In this document: piece after piece, positions 40,076 to 50,928 of the stretch
How positions within the stretch are numbered: position 1 is the stretch's first letter
How the letters are laid out: every line of letters begins with the position of its first letter
From: Formicarius rufipectus
Lineage: Eukaryota; Chordata; Aves; Passeriformes; Formicariidae
DNA length: 64,000 bases
NCBI GenBank assembly: GCA_013399695.1
Contig: VXAU01000305.1
Coordinates: 805,960-869,959, forward strand
Direction of reading: 5' to 3'
Position numbers and translations under genes: made by a program
Notes under the pieces: model-generated
Told to the model about the DNA's origin: nothing
What the model saw: the letters and a program-made list of their open reading frames with translations, nothing else
Databases searched by the model: none

Positions 40076-40915
40076 TCACAGAATGATTTGGGTTGGAAGG
40101 GACCTTCAAGATCATCTCATTCCAACACCCCTACCGTGGCAGGGACACTTTCCATTAGACCAGGCTACTCAAAGCCCCTGGCCTTGAACACTTGCAGGGT
40201 TGGGGCACCCACAGCGTCTCTGGGCAACTTGTTCCACTGCCTGACCACCCTCTGAGTAAAGCATATTTTCCTGATATCTAATGTAAACCTACTCTCAGTT
40301 TGAAGGCATTTCCCCTTGTTCTGTCATGACACGTAAATAGCTTCCCTTCATCTCTCTTGTAGGCTCCCTTCAGGTACTGGAAGGCCACAATTAGGTCACC
40401 CCAGCCCATTCTGTCTTCCAGGCTGAACAATCCCAATTCTCTCAACCCTTCCTCATAGGAGAGGTCCCTCATTCCTCTAATCATCTTGGTGTCCCTCTTC
40501 TGGACTCACTCCAACAGGACGATGTCCTTCCTGCAGTGGGGACCCCAGGGCTGGATGCAGCACTCCAGGCAGTGTCTCACCAGAGCAGGGCAGAGGGGTA
40601 GAATCCCCTCCCTTAACCTGCTGCTCACGGTGCTGTTGATGCAGCCCAGGACACAGTTCCTCTGTGGGTTGCAATTGCACATTGCTGGCTCATGTCCAGC
40701 CTCCCATCCACCAGCACCCCCAAGCCCTTTTTGGTTGGGCTGCTCTCAATCTGCGCATCCCCCAGCCTGTATTGATACTGTGTGTTGCCCTGATCGTGGG
40801 TCCACTTCTCAAGCTGGTCCAGGTCTCTCTGGATGGCACTTCTCCTTCACAAAGTTTCAGCATGTTTGGCACTCAACACATGACGTGTACCAATGCCAAA
40901 AATTTAGCAGGAGAC
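40076..40915 (-). mobile_element. CR1 LINE, longest copy in the window
   Basis: The plus strand starts with the reverse-complemented 3' tip (TCACAGAATGATTTGGGTTG, GAAGGGACCTTCAAGATCAT). It then runs through the full 3' region: GCAACTTGTTCCACTGCCTG, AGTTTGAAGGCATTTCCCCT, TCATCTTGGTGTCCCTCTTC, GGGCTGGATGCAGCACTCCA, CCATCCACCAGCACCCCCAA and TGGTCCAGGTCTCTCTGGAT. About 840 bp are retained. It is 5' truncated and the ORF is broken. Open frames here on both strands (40486-40962 and others) are by-products of the repeat. Confidence 0.95.
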
Positions 40916-43900
40916 ACACAAGGTTGATTCACGGTTTATCCACCCATTTCTTTGAAACATAACAATGGAAGTTATGAATACATCACTAATGAGCTATTAA
41001 TTTTTCTGAAACTGCGATCAAAGCTGAGTATGCACTGTTTCAACCATTCTGCACTTATACTCTCATTACAAAAGACCTATTAGAAAAAGTGAATTATCCC
41101 CCATGAATCCACTCCAGAGCATTCTTATCATCCTCTAAAGCAACCGCTACCAGTCACAGAACACTGCAGTATCCAGGCTCACGTTCAAAGCTGTCATGTG
41201 CACTCAAGCTCTACTGCTTTTCTCTCCACTTTGTCTTATCCACCAGAGTCATGTAGTTAATGGAAAATATTTCATTTGCATCTTTAAGTATTTAATTAAT
41301 CATACACGCTACAATTTATGTTCCCAGAAAAAATACATTTCACATGTTTTCATATGGATAAATTGCATCTTCAAGGAATGGAAATTAGTGTTTTAAAATA
41401 TTAATTAAAACTTAAATTAAATTTCTTAAGCTTAATTTTTATGCATTACCAGTAGAGAAACAATGTCTCTAGAATTATAAACAACTTCATAACAAATTTA
41501 CTCTAAGTTGATAGGAAACATAAATCTTTCTTCTAATTAAGCATTTTTCACAAATAAAAGATGGTTGAGGATCAAACAGATACCGCTCCTTCACTTGTAT
41601 TTTGCCAGATCAAGCTCACTGTAGGTCACTGTTACCCAATAAATGGCTTCAGCAAAAAGCCTTAAGGATTTGGAAAGCACAGGGAGATTTAAGAATTCTC
41701 ATGTTTAAATCTCTGACATGAGTAAAGGTCACAGGGAAAAACTGAAAAAAATCACACGACATTGACATTCTCATTGAGACAGTCCTTCACTAAGTCATAT
41801 GAAGAGACATCATGTAAACAGATACACATTCCCTACACTGTGAGAAGAGGAACAAAAGTGCAATGGAGTCTTGATGGTCATACCCAAGTTCTCAGAAAGT
41901 CATTATGTTAAGGCAGATATTACTAAGTTTCCTGTGACACAAAGTTGCATATGGCATACATGAATTGCCCATATGACAGGAGGAAAATGTGTTGTGCACA
42001 TCACACACACATAATACAAATTAATCTGGCAATTTTTCAAAGTTAAACTTTAGAAAAACCCCAAAACAAGTGCCCAAAGTTACAATTTTAAATCCCTATT
42101 AGGCATCCTTTCCAATTTTCAAAAACATTTAGCCCTCAGCAGCATTGTATACTCCAAGATCAGGAAAAAAACATAATATAACAATATGAGGGGAAAGGCT
42201 AAATGAGATCACCTTCTCTAAATGACAAAGCTATTTGCATTTAAGTGGCATGCAAGTAGTAATTACATTTTGCATTTGCATAATAATGAAACAATCCTTT
42301 TAAGACAAGGTGTGTCTTATGGAAGCTTCCCAATTAATAACTTCTTATCTTAAACTAACCCTTGGTTTGCTTACAGAAGCTTTGCTAGAGCCCCTGTAAC
42401 TACCTGAGGCAAACCCCTAACTCATTACTGTAACTTCTGCCTTATAACTGGTCACTGAACAACTGTAGACACACATGTAACCCATTAGCCAGCACCTTAC
42501 AGATGTTGCACACTGCACTGACGCATTACAGACTATTTATTTAGATACTGCATGAAAAGAAATGGATTTCCCATCTTAGATGGATAAGGATAAAATTAGA
42601 AACATACATTCTAAATATCATCTTTCTCCGTCACCCCCCAACATTTTTTAATATATAAAAAGACACTATTTTGACCCATATTTTTCATGCACCAGTTAAC
42701 TAGAAAATTACAGAACCTGAAGAGCTTAGATAAAATTCATCAAGGGGATTAAAACAACGCATACCTCCTCCTCCGTAGCGTGGGATGCTACTGGAATGTG
42801 AATTAAAGACTCTCAAGCCTTTGAAAAATGAGGACCCCTGAATTTTTAATTTTGTTAACTAATCACTAGAGAACTGGAAATCACTGTGTTCTGAGTGTTT
42901 GATAGGTGGCTGCTTCCATAAAGTACATTTTTAATTTTGCAAGAGCTGGCCTCTTTCCCAGCACATTGATTTGTGGGACCACTACTTACAGCACCTAGAG
43001 CATAATCAAATATTAAGTCCCTCCTTGATGTATGCAAATTCTGACTAAGAGGATTAGTAGACAGACTGAGGGTGGCTTTCACACATTTTCTGGTAATTGA
43101 ACACTGCAATATCATTAAAATTATCTTTACTCAATAGATATCCACATTCATACTTTACAATATCTGCTGTCCCTTTTTGTGCTAAGGAATGGTAAAGGAA
43201 AAGAGGAATCCCCTAAAAGCATGTAAGAAATACCAAGAAAATAACAGTAAAATAATCTGGAAGCAAGGTAATTAAAAAATTTTTTACATATTTGCAATTT
43301 AAAATTCATTAAAAAACTCTGAAAACTAGCAAAATTTAAATACATTCCTCTAAAATCTGAAAACAGCATTTAATCCACACCATCTCCACTCCCCATTTAT
43401 TTTAGATGTGTTTTTTTTTTACTACTTTGTTGGATAAGAAAGAATGACCAAATTAATAAAGGTGTAGTGATGTTAGAGAAATTGATGCCTACAGACAAGG
43501 CAAACAGACTGGCAGAGCAATCTGTGATTGTTTGAAGGACGTAATTCCTGCGGTCTATTTGTTCACTCTGCTTCACCCAGGACTACCCTGATCAAGCTTT
43601 TAAACTGCACTTCAACACCCCCTTCTGTAGAATGTGGCTGCTTTTAAAGGTCTTTGCACTTTGCACATTAACTGCCACAACAAAATTGCATAAATATTGC
43701 TTTGCCAAAGCTCATACACAAATCCCCCTCTCTGCTGTTCTCAGCAATGTATTCACTTCTGCAGTGTTCCTGTTCCACTAACATACCACAGTTTTCAATC
43801 TGTTTTTTTTTATTATGCCATTTTCCATGTTTATTAATTCACCAAATACGCAAACTAAATCATCAAACAAGGTCATCTCTTGTTTTTCCTAGTATCAGCT

Positions 43901-44611
43901 TGTAGACTAGTAATTGACACTGCTGAATAAAAGAGGGAAAAACAAAGTAAACAGTCTTCATCTAAGACCACTCATTTGTTTTCTTGGACATTTGTGAAGA
44001 GCTCTGAATGTCAATGACGGGTACCTAATGAACAAACCAACACAACTCTCCTGTCTAAATAACACATTAGTTACCTAGCATGATATATTCAAAGCAAATA
44101 AAGAGTTCTCATCTATCACATTTAGCTTGAACTGACATGAAAATGAGGACAATTTTTTAATACATTCCAATAGTACTCTTATAATTGCACCTTGTAGCAG
44201 AAATTGGGTGATTTTTATTTATGTACATAGAAGCACAGCTTTCACTATTGCCACGCATGAAAATTATTTCCACACTCAGCTAAATAATAAATAGCACATA
44301 AAGAGAACTTTGTATTATGATATTATACACATATTTTTATACAATTATCTCTGCAAGGTTTGAGCTTACCCAGTGCAGTAGTAAAGCTTTTTACTACATG
44401 GCTTCTTGTACTACTTGTTTACTCTTCAGCTGAAGTGCAAAGCAATGAAGCGATGAGCAACTGTGTTATGAGCAGATGACCTGCTGCTTACAGTCAGTAC
44501 AAACTTCTTCCCTCACAAAGAGAAAAGAAGGTTTTCCTGCTTAAAATTAGAAGTATTCTAAAAATCCATCCCTTCAGGAAACAGAAATTAACTGATTATA
44601 TGGAGAGGAGT

Positions 44612-44765
44612 AAAAAAGGCTGGAAGACTGGGCCAGCAAGGACTGCACAAGGTTTAACAGTTGTGCTGCACTGGGGACAGCACAGGAGTGACTTTCTCAG
44701 CTCTGCTGAAGGGCCTTGGAGTTCTGGTGGGCACTGAGCTACACATGAGTCAACAGCATATGCAA
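44612..44765 (+). mobile_element. CR1 LINE internal fragment
   Basis: GGAAGACTGGGCCAGCAAGG, then TCAGCTCTGCTGAAGGGCCT, GGAGTTCTGGTGGGCACTGA and CATGAGTCAACAGCATATGC follow the CR1 internal order. It is short and truncated at both ends. Confidence 0.8.
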
Positions 44766-46233
44766 CACATTCAATTAACTCCTAGAAGCTGGTTTTGTAA
44801 CCAAATGAATGCATGTTTCATATTGTAAAGTTATATACACTTTGACTTATTCAGATTAAGTGAGAAAATAAAAGTTTGAGAAATATTTAAGATAAAAATC
44901 ACAAGTTTAATGAGTCTCAAGGTTTCTGACAAATACAGGTTCTTGTTCCGTCTTCTACAGAAATGGCTGAAAGCCATGTAACTATTTTTTAAGATATATT
45001 TTAGCTGAATGTTTCAGAATTGGCAATGCATTTGAATTAGAAAACAGTACACAAGCAACACAAATACTGACAAAGGATTGAACTGAAGATGAAGAATCCA
45101 ATTCAAGACAGATACCTGAAGAGTAGTTGAAGAGTTAAATGCTGGTATTACTGTGAATGCAAGAGAAAAAGTAATTTCTAAAGAAAGTAAGAGATAAGCA
45201 TTTTCTTTTAAGATTTTGATTAGGATTATTCCCTTGGATGAATCCAGCAGAATGAGCTAAACAGATACTGCTTTTGTTTCATATGAATATAAAGCGGTTT
45301 TGTGCATAGATTTTTTGAGGAACTATTATAAATAGTCTATTTTAGTTCCACAAGGTCTTGGCATGAGGGAGGCACTTCGAAAATGAAAAAGTAATTCTGT
45401 TTCTGAACAATTCTACATACAGCAAGTTCTACTCATATGACTACAAAACAGCACAAGCTTCAAAGACAAGACTAAATCATCCTGTTAAGCCTGCAGTATA
45501 TTTTCATTGCCCTTAGAAATGCACAACCTCTAAAAATACATATGTTGATGTTAAACACTTCACCAAAATGAGTCATGAAATGAGACAGTTAAAATATTAA
45601 TGAATAACCAACAAGAGCCTTTATGTATACATAGAATTTTTAATATTCTACTTCACACACTCCAGTGTTTCCATTCCCAAGCATATTCATTAGATGACCC
45701 TTAATAGTCTTAGATCAACTTCTATATATGCTTAAAAAATGGAAGTTAGGTATTTTGCCACTCTAATTCAAAAGGAAAGTTAATCTGCTTTAGACTTGAA
45801 AATTTGACCTGAGAAGCACTTTGTCTTAGTAGGAAACAAATAAAGAACTTAAAGTAACTTATTTCACCAATGATTTTACCTTATTTTCCCCCAACTTTAG
45901 ACAGTGGCAAATTATTGTCATTCTAATTCTGACTACAATGTAACACCAAGTAGAAGATAAAGAAGGAAGGTAAAATCGACAAAAAATAATGGCCAGGAAA
46001 GAAATACACAAAAAATTCGAAGTCAATGCTTGACATGGAAGAAAATCATTAGTATTTGGTGAAGCTCAGTAGTATGTGCTCCTTATCCCTTAACTTTACA
46101 TAACTTTATTTTTCAAAGAATCAGAATGTATTAGACACTTGATTCAAAAGGAAAGTAGAATTAGTTCTCATACTAAAAGAATGCATCACAACCATCTACT
46201 TATGCTATAATATATAGCAATGAATATTAATAC

Positions 46234-46429
46234 CTTTGTTTCAGGCCAGTAAGCTCTGAGAACAGCCTGGGTCCTGAAGTACACAAGTAGCTTGCTGTCC
46301 TCATCACTGAGATGGAAGGCTTGCTCCAGAATTTGCAATACCTTGATGCGAGGCTTCACTGCTAAAGAGTCATCACCACAGAAAGGTCTCAACCACTCCA
46401 GAAGGTCATCTGAAGAAACTACTTTCTCC
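46234..46429 (-). CDS. NBAS: NBAS coding exon (equivalent of human exon 48)
   Basis: The exon is 196 nt. Its first base completes the Gly codon from the previous exon, and it ends in phase 0. The acceptor is TTTAATTACAG|GGAGAAAG and the donor is ACAAAG|GTATTA. It contains the strongly conserved blocks DDLLEWLRPFC, VKPRIKVLQILEQAFHLSDE and SKLLVYFRTQAVLRAYWP. These are helical, solenoid-like segments typical of the NBAS C-terminal region. An in-frame Met exists upstream in intron sequence, but it is not a start. Confidence 0.96.
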
Positions 46430-47324
46430 CTGTAATTAAACAATATTGTGTTAAACAGTCTTTGCTAACAATCCTAAGGCAAGCACCACACGCATTTTTT
46501 AAACTTAACAAATACATTCAATACATAATAAATACTTAACATTAGAAATAAAAGAGCTGACCTCTGTGAGGCTGCAGAGAAACCACCCCTGGTAAATCAG
46601 CTGCACAAAGCTGTGTGGTGTAAGAACTACTTCTGAACTTCAAATAACCATGTAAATCCACATGTACAGTTAAGAAATCTCCCATATACTACCTGGGTAC
46701 CATACAACAGTACTGGATTTTAGCATCTAAAAATCCAAGTCTCATCACAGTGCCTGGGCCTGACTGATGCCTGTACTTCCACTCCACACGATTTTATGGA
46801 AAATCAGCTTGAATGCTTGCACTTAACTGTGACATTTTTATATCTGAATGCTTATTCATACTGTCATCCTACATTTTTTCTTTCCTTACACGTGCCTTCT
46901 TTGCACTCCACATACACCAATTAGCTTCTCCCAGCTGTAGCTCTAGCTGTTTCTTTTTCTTTTCTGTACTATCTCTAGGCAGCTAGATCATTATATATTC
47001 TAGGATGACAATGATTGCAGAAAGCCCAGAAACCTCAGAAATAAAAAAAAAAAAGAGGCGTTAAAAACCCTAAGTTATGGGGTCTTTTTCACTGTGTTAA
47101 TCATAAAAAATTCTAATTCAATAATCTGATTCAAAAAGTGTATTATATTGGATGCATTCTAACTGTATGAAAGCATTTACAGTACACAGATCACCATGAA
47201 CTAACCAGCTAGCAGCTGCAGACAGAATAATCTGTTATGTCTCTTAAAGACCATGAATTAGCAGGTACCAAATCAGTAAATGCTATTCTACCTTTCAGTA
47301 GCACTTTAAACTGAAGTTAATTTT

Positions 47325-47405
47325 TTTAAGAAAAAAAAAGAAGAAAAAAAACAGAAAAAAGCCAAACAAACAAAAAAAATTGAAAAAAAAAAACAAACAA
47401 GAAAG
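47325..47405. repeat. A-rich low-complexity tract
   Basis: A-runs are interrupted by G and C (AAAAAAAAAGAAG, AAACAAACAAGAAAG). It lacks a recognisable SINE or LINE body on either side. Confidence 0.8.
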
Positions 47406-48162
47406 TGGTTCCAGGTGGAGTGTGATTTATGACTAATGCACTAATATTTCCTTATTTGTCTTAACAAGAACAAAACGAAATTAATATCAGACAGAAAACA
47501 TCAATTTAACCTGTCTTGCAGCTCTGAAGTAATACACATTGACATCTTAGGTTTCCATATTACAGGATTTCAATTTTACTTAGACTCTGTATCGTCTGAA
47601 TTATGCTGTCAGTTCAGAACTTCAGCTGAATCAGACATGCCTCTGCTGAAGAGGTGCCATTCAAACTGTACGTTAAAAGTTTGGGAAATAAAGGACCTGC
47701 TGGACTATTTCAAGAGTTTTGTAGACCCTGCACCTGATGCTTAGACATATTTACCTAAGGGAAAGGTTTCTCTTGTCAACTGAGTAGCTGAGGTTTATAG
47801 TAATAAATAAGTAGTCAAATGAATGTAAACAATCTCTTGTAATGGTAAGGATTTTCATTTCAGCTTATTGTTTTGGTAGTTAAATGTTGATGAAAGACTC
47901 CAGAAAGTGCATCTCAGATTAAAACAGAAGTGTCTTTTCCATTATACCTTAGAATATTGCAAATTCTATTTACTGTAAATTTTTGAATCAATTCAGTCTT
48001 CTTCAGTATCCAACGTCTAACTACCTTCATGTCAGTGGAGAAGCATCCACAAAATACTGTAACTGGTTTTGTGTGGCTACCAGAGATTGTGGGGTTTTAT
48101 TAGCATCATCATACATGAGTTCTTAGCTTGCGCATCTGGGAAAAAAAGCTTTTTTTTTTTTT

Positions 48163-48195
48163 NNNNNNNNNNNNNNNNNNNNNNNNNNNNNNNNN
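48163..48195. other. Assembly gap (33 N) inside a homopolymer
   Basis: Thirty-three unresolved bases are flanked on the left by a T run (about 48150-48162) and on the right by another (48196-48213). The gap probably reflects failure to read through a long poly-T tract, so its true length is unknown. Confidence 0.97.
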
Positions 48196-48783
48196 TTTTT
48201 TTTTTTTTTTTTTCCCCTTGTCTTTACTAGGAATGTAATGGAAAAATATCAGTGGGACATACAGGCTATTATGTGATCTGAAATAAGGATATTCTCAAAA
48301 GAGGAGAAAAAAAAATGTGGTGAAACATCATTTAGCATTTGTGAAATTGTTTCTTCACTATACCCTACAAATACGGACCAATTTAGATATCTACATTCAG
48401 ACACTTGAAAGTGAATCATTATTATTTGCAATTTATCTACTAAAGTGAAACAAGCAGTGACATACTCCTGGTAGATGTACAATCTGCAGCAGTCACAATT
48501 GAAAGAACATTTTCTCAATTCACCATAATACACAGTTTTGTAACTTTTAGGTTCAGTGATCTGCTTTCTTCCAAATGATCAAGTAAAGGCTTCTGTCAGG
48601 GCTCAGATTTTGAACCTGATAAATGACAGCCTGTTCCAGAATAAAGTCTTAGAAAATTAAGTGTAAACCCATTACATACATCCATGGACAAAAATCATCC
48701 ATATTCTGTATTGCGCCTTCAATGCTTTCATGAGAAATATCTTTCAAGGTCTTAACTAAAGAATCCACACAGGAAGCTCTTAC

Positions 48784-48876
48784 CCTTTCTCAACACTTGC
48801 ATGTACTGCAGAAATTATGCCTTCTAGGATTCCAAGTGGATCTTTCACTGCTGTAGATGAGTCACCATTTCCACTG
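48784..48876 (-). CDS. NBAS: NBAS coding exon (equivalent of human exon 47)
   Basis: This small 93-nt exon is too short to stand out by ORF length. The acceptor is TTGTCTTCTCTTAG|CAGTGG and the donor is AAAGG|GTAAGA. The first base completes the Ser codon begun in the previous exon and the last two bases begin a Gly codon. It encodes SGNGDSSTAVKDPLGILEGI and then ISAVHASVEKG. The first half is a Ser/Gly/Asp-rich linker that differs most from human. The second half (DP-LEG-AVHASV) is conserved. Confidence 0.92.
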
Positions 48877-49447
48877 CTAAGAGAAGACAAAGTTACCATT
48901 AAAGTGGTCCTTCATACTGTATCTCATTTTATGCATCTCTAGGGTTTATACGAATTGTTCAACAATTTTAACAATTTCCCACTTTCACTGCTTAACTAAT
49001 ACCTTTATTTTTATGTCTAAATAATGCAAAGAGCAACAAGGAAAGAGTGGGGAAGAGAAATACTCAAATACCTCAATGAAACTGGGAAGGAAAAAGATAA
49101 ATTTTAGTGCTTCTAACACAGATTATGTTAAAAAATACACACATGTAATCTCACTACGTTAAAGATCTCATCAGTATCAACTGAAAAGACTCAAGGTTAT
49201 ACATAAATGTCACCACCTTGACATTTTCAAATTATCTTGCAGTATCTCTATTGGCTGAAATCAACTTGACCTGAGTCAACAGTACCCCATCTGCTGATTC
49301 AGCAGAGTTCTCTGCGGTCAAGCCACCCATGAAACAGCATCCACTATGCATGTACAAGAATAGAAAAATGTCCATCACACTCCCCATCAGACATACCGGT
49401 TACAATACAGTTTTCTTCCACAGGTGAAAAGGTCACAAAACTTGGGT

Positions 49448-49451
<4 letters not shown>

Positions 49452-49479
<28 letters not shown>

Positions 49480-49485
49480 CAACCC
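49452..49485. repeat. (AAAAC)n microsatellite
   Basis: Five or more tandem AAAAC units follow a G-rich stretch (GGGTGGGGG). Confidence 0.9.
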
Positions 49486-50409
49486 CCACCAACCAAAAAC
49501 CCCAAAACCACTCCAGTAGGAAAGCAAGCTTCACTCACAATTCAGTGAAATTGATATTTTCTGCTAAGATTTTCAATAAAACAAGCAGACTCAGCGCTGA
49601 GGCAGGGGGAGATTTTGCACTGGCACTCCACTAAAGCACCCAGTGTCTGACCATGGAAACCACTGCAGTGGCAATGATGCCTGGATGAACTAGAAAAACA
49701 AGAGCTTTGCCTATCTCAGTTTGTCAATGCTGCATTAAACAAAGGCAAAGAGTTCCCAAGTTAGCCCAAATGACTCAAAAACCTCACAGAAAAAGCGTAT
49801 TTTCTCTACAGATCATCACCATATCAAAGCTCTTCCGCTCCTAAAATGTCAGCCTCTTCCTCTACGTGCTCTTACCAAAACACTGGATGCATGCCCAGAC
49901 TATCTAAAGCCAAATACAGTATGTAGCTGATAGTAATGTGTAAAAATAACTGCAATATTCCACAATTCTTTGTCAATAGTTAGAGAATGTTTACAATTTT
50001 GTCATTTATTACTTCAGTATGATAAACTTATTTTGTTCAAAATTATTATACTATAAGGCATAAACCCCTGAATTTTTATAACCTTTAATGTCTTCCTGCA
50101 TTCAGATCTTTCCGCTTTTCTATTTTTGCTTAAACGCACTTCAGTGAACACCACTAGATTTAAACCCAAGATGAGACTCTGTTCAGAACAGATGCAAGAT
50201 GATATGTTGTACGATGAAAACTTAGCATATTAATTTTATATTGCTATATTGCAGTCCTGTAGTGTGCTGACCCTGGTTGAATGCCAGGCACACACCAAAG
50301 CTGCTCCACAAGTGGACAGGGGAGAGAAAATACAAGAGATTGACAAGTTGAGATAAGGACTGGAAAAGATCATTCACTGAATGCCATCACAGGCAAAACA
50401 GACTCAACT

Positions 50410-50416
50410 TAGGGGT
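50410..50416. repeat. Target-site duplication, left copy
   Basis: TAGGGGT is identical to 50922-50928 and marks the insertion point of the 505-bp element in the LTR. Confidence 0.8.
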
Positions 50417-50921
50417 CATCATCATCATTATCATGGCTAGACTTCGTGAACGAAGATTTGGGAGGGCTCTACCCACGCTTGCTGCAAGCGTGAAGAGTGG
50501 GTGTTCCCTCGAGCCTGTGCAGTGGATTTTTCAGGTGAGGCACAGCGTGCGCAGAAATGGCCCCACCTCTTACTCCCGACGTTCATCTGCCAGGGCCTAG
50601 CAAGCTTGCACGGTGACAGCGAGGTCCTCAGGATGGAGGTTTGGTTAGAGTATCCTTCTCTTAGATGGATGGCCTGACAGGGCTAAGCGAGCTCCATCTG
50701 CCTGGGTTTGGAGTTAGAGTTGTCCTTCTCCTAGGATGGCTGCTGAGCGGCTGACGAGCCCATCCTGCCTGAGGACACACTCTGTCTGACCCTTCAGTTG
50801 AGACCTGACCAGCATAGGAGACCCAGCCGGAGGCATAAACCACCGCCAGTATAGCTCACAACCTCATAAGGGCACACAAGCTTCTCCCCCACGACAAGGG
50901 GGTGTCCATGGAAAAGCAACC
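50417..50921 (-). mobile_element. RTE-like short retroelement inserted in the LTR
   Basis: The 505-bp insert is flanked by a perfect 7-bp duplication, TAGGGGT (50410-50416 and 50922-50928). With the insert and one copy removed, the LTR reads through continuously. On the minus strand it begins GGTTGCTTTTCCATGG and ends with a trinucleotide-type tail, ATGATAATGATGATGATGA. Two stem-loops precede the tail: CACGCTTG/CAAGCGTG (50474-50492) and CTTCGT/ACGAAG (50442-50455). A third hairpin lies near the 5' end (CCCCCTTGTCGTGGGGG). Short trinucleotide tails and absence of poly(A) are known for the RTE clade, including AviRTE of birds, so I infer a non-autonomous or 5'-deleted RTE relative. It carries no recognisable reverse transcriptase. 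Confidence 0.7.
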
Positions 50922-50928
50922 TAGGGGT
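50922..50928. repeat. Target-site duplication, right copy
   Basis: TAGGGGT is identical to 50410-50416. After it the host LTR sequence resumes (ATTAACTGAATG). Confidence 0.8.

Larger units (their letters stand above)
28110..46233 (-). other. NBAS: NBAS largest intron in the window (between exons 48 and 49 equivalents)
   Basis: This 18,124-nt intron contains a TA/CA microsatellite (32714-32808), a candidate LTR (32966-33373), CR1 pieces (36985-37220, 40076-40915, 44612-44765) and a T/C-rich tract (30808-30840). No further exon fits the NBAS phase or family. The 35230-35640 patch is GC-richer with a 132-codon open frame, and I recognise no family in it. Confidence 0.75.
46430..48783 (-). other. 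NBAS: NBAS intron (between exons 47 and 48 equivalents)
   Basis: This intron is 2,354 nt as assembled. It contains an A-rich tract (47325-47405) and the assembly gap at 48163-48195. No transposon family was recognised. Confidence 0.8.

Noticed and set aside
40486..40962. 158-codon open frame
   Set aside because: It reads through the antisense of a CR1 3' region, so it is a repeat by-product.
50431..50530. Apparent coding start MARLRERRFGRALP on the plus strand
   Set aside because: It overlaps the 3' end of the RTE-like insert, which runs on the opposite strand. The hairpin-rich structure explains the low stop density.
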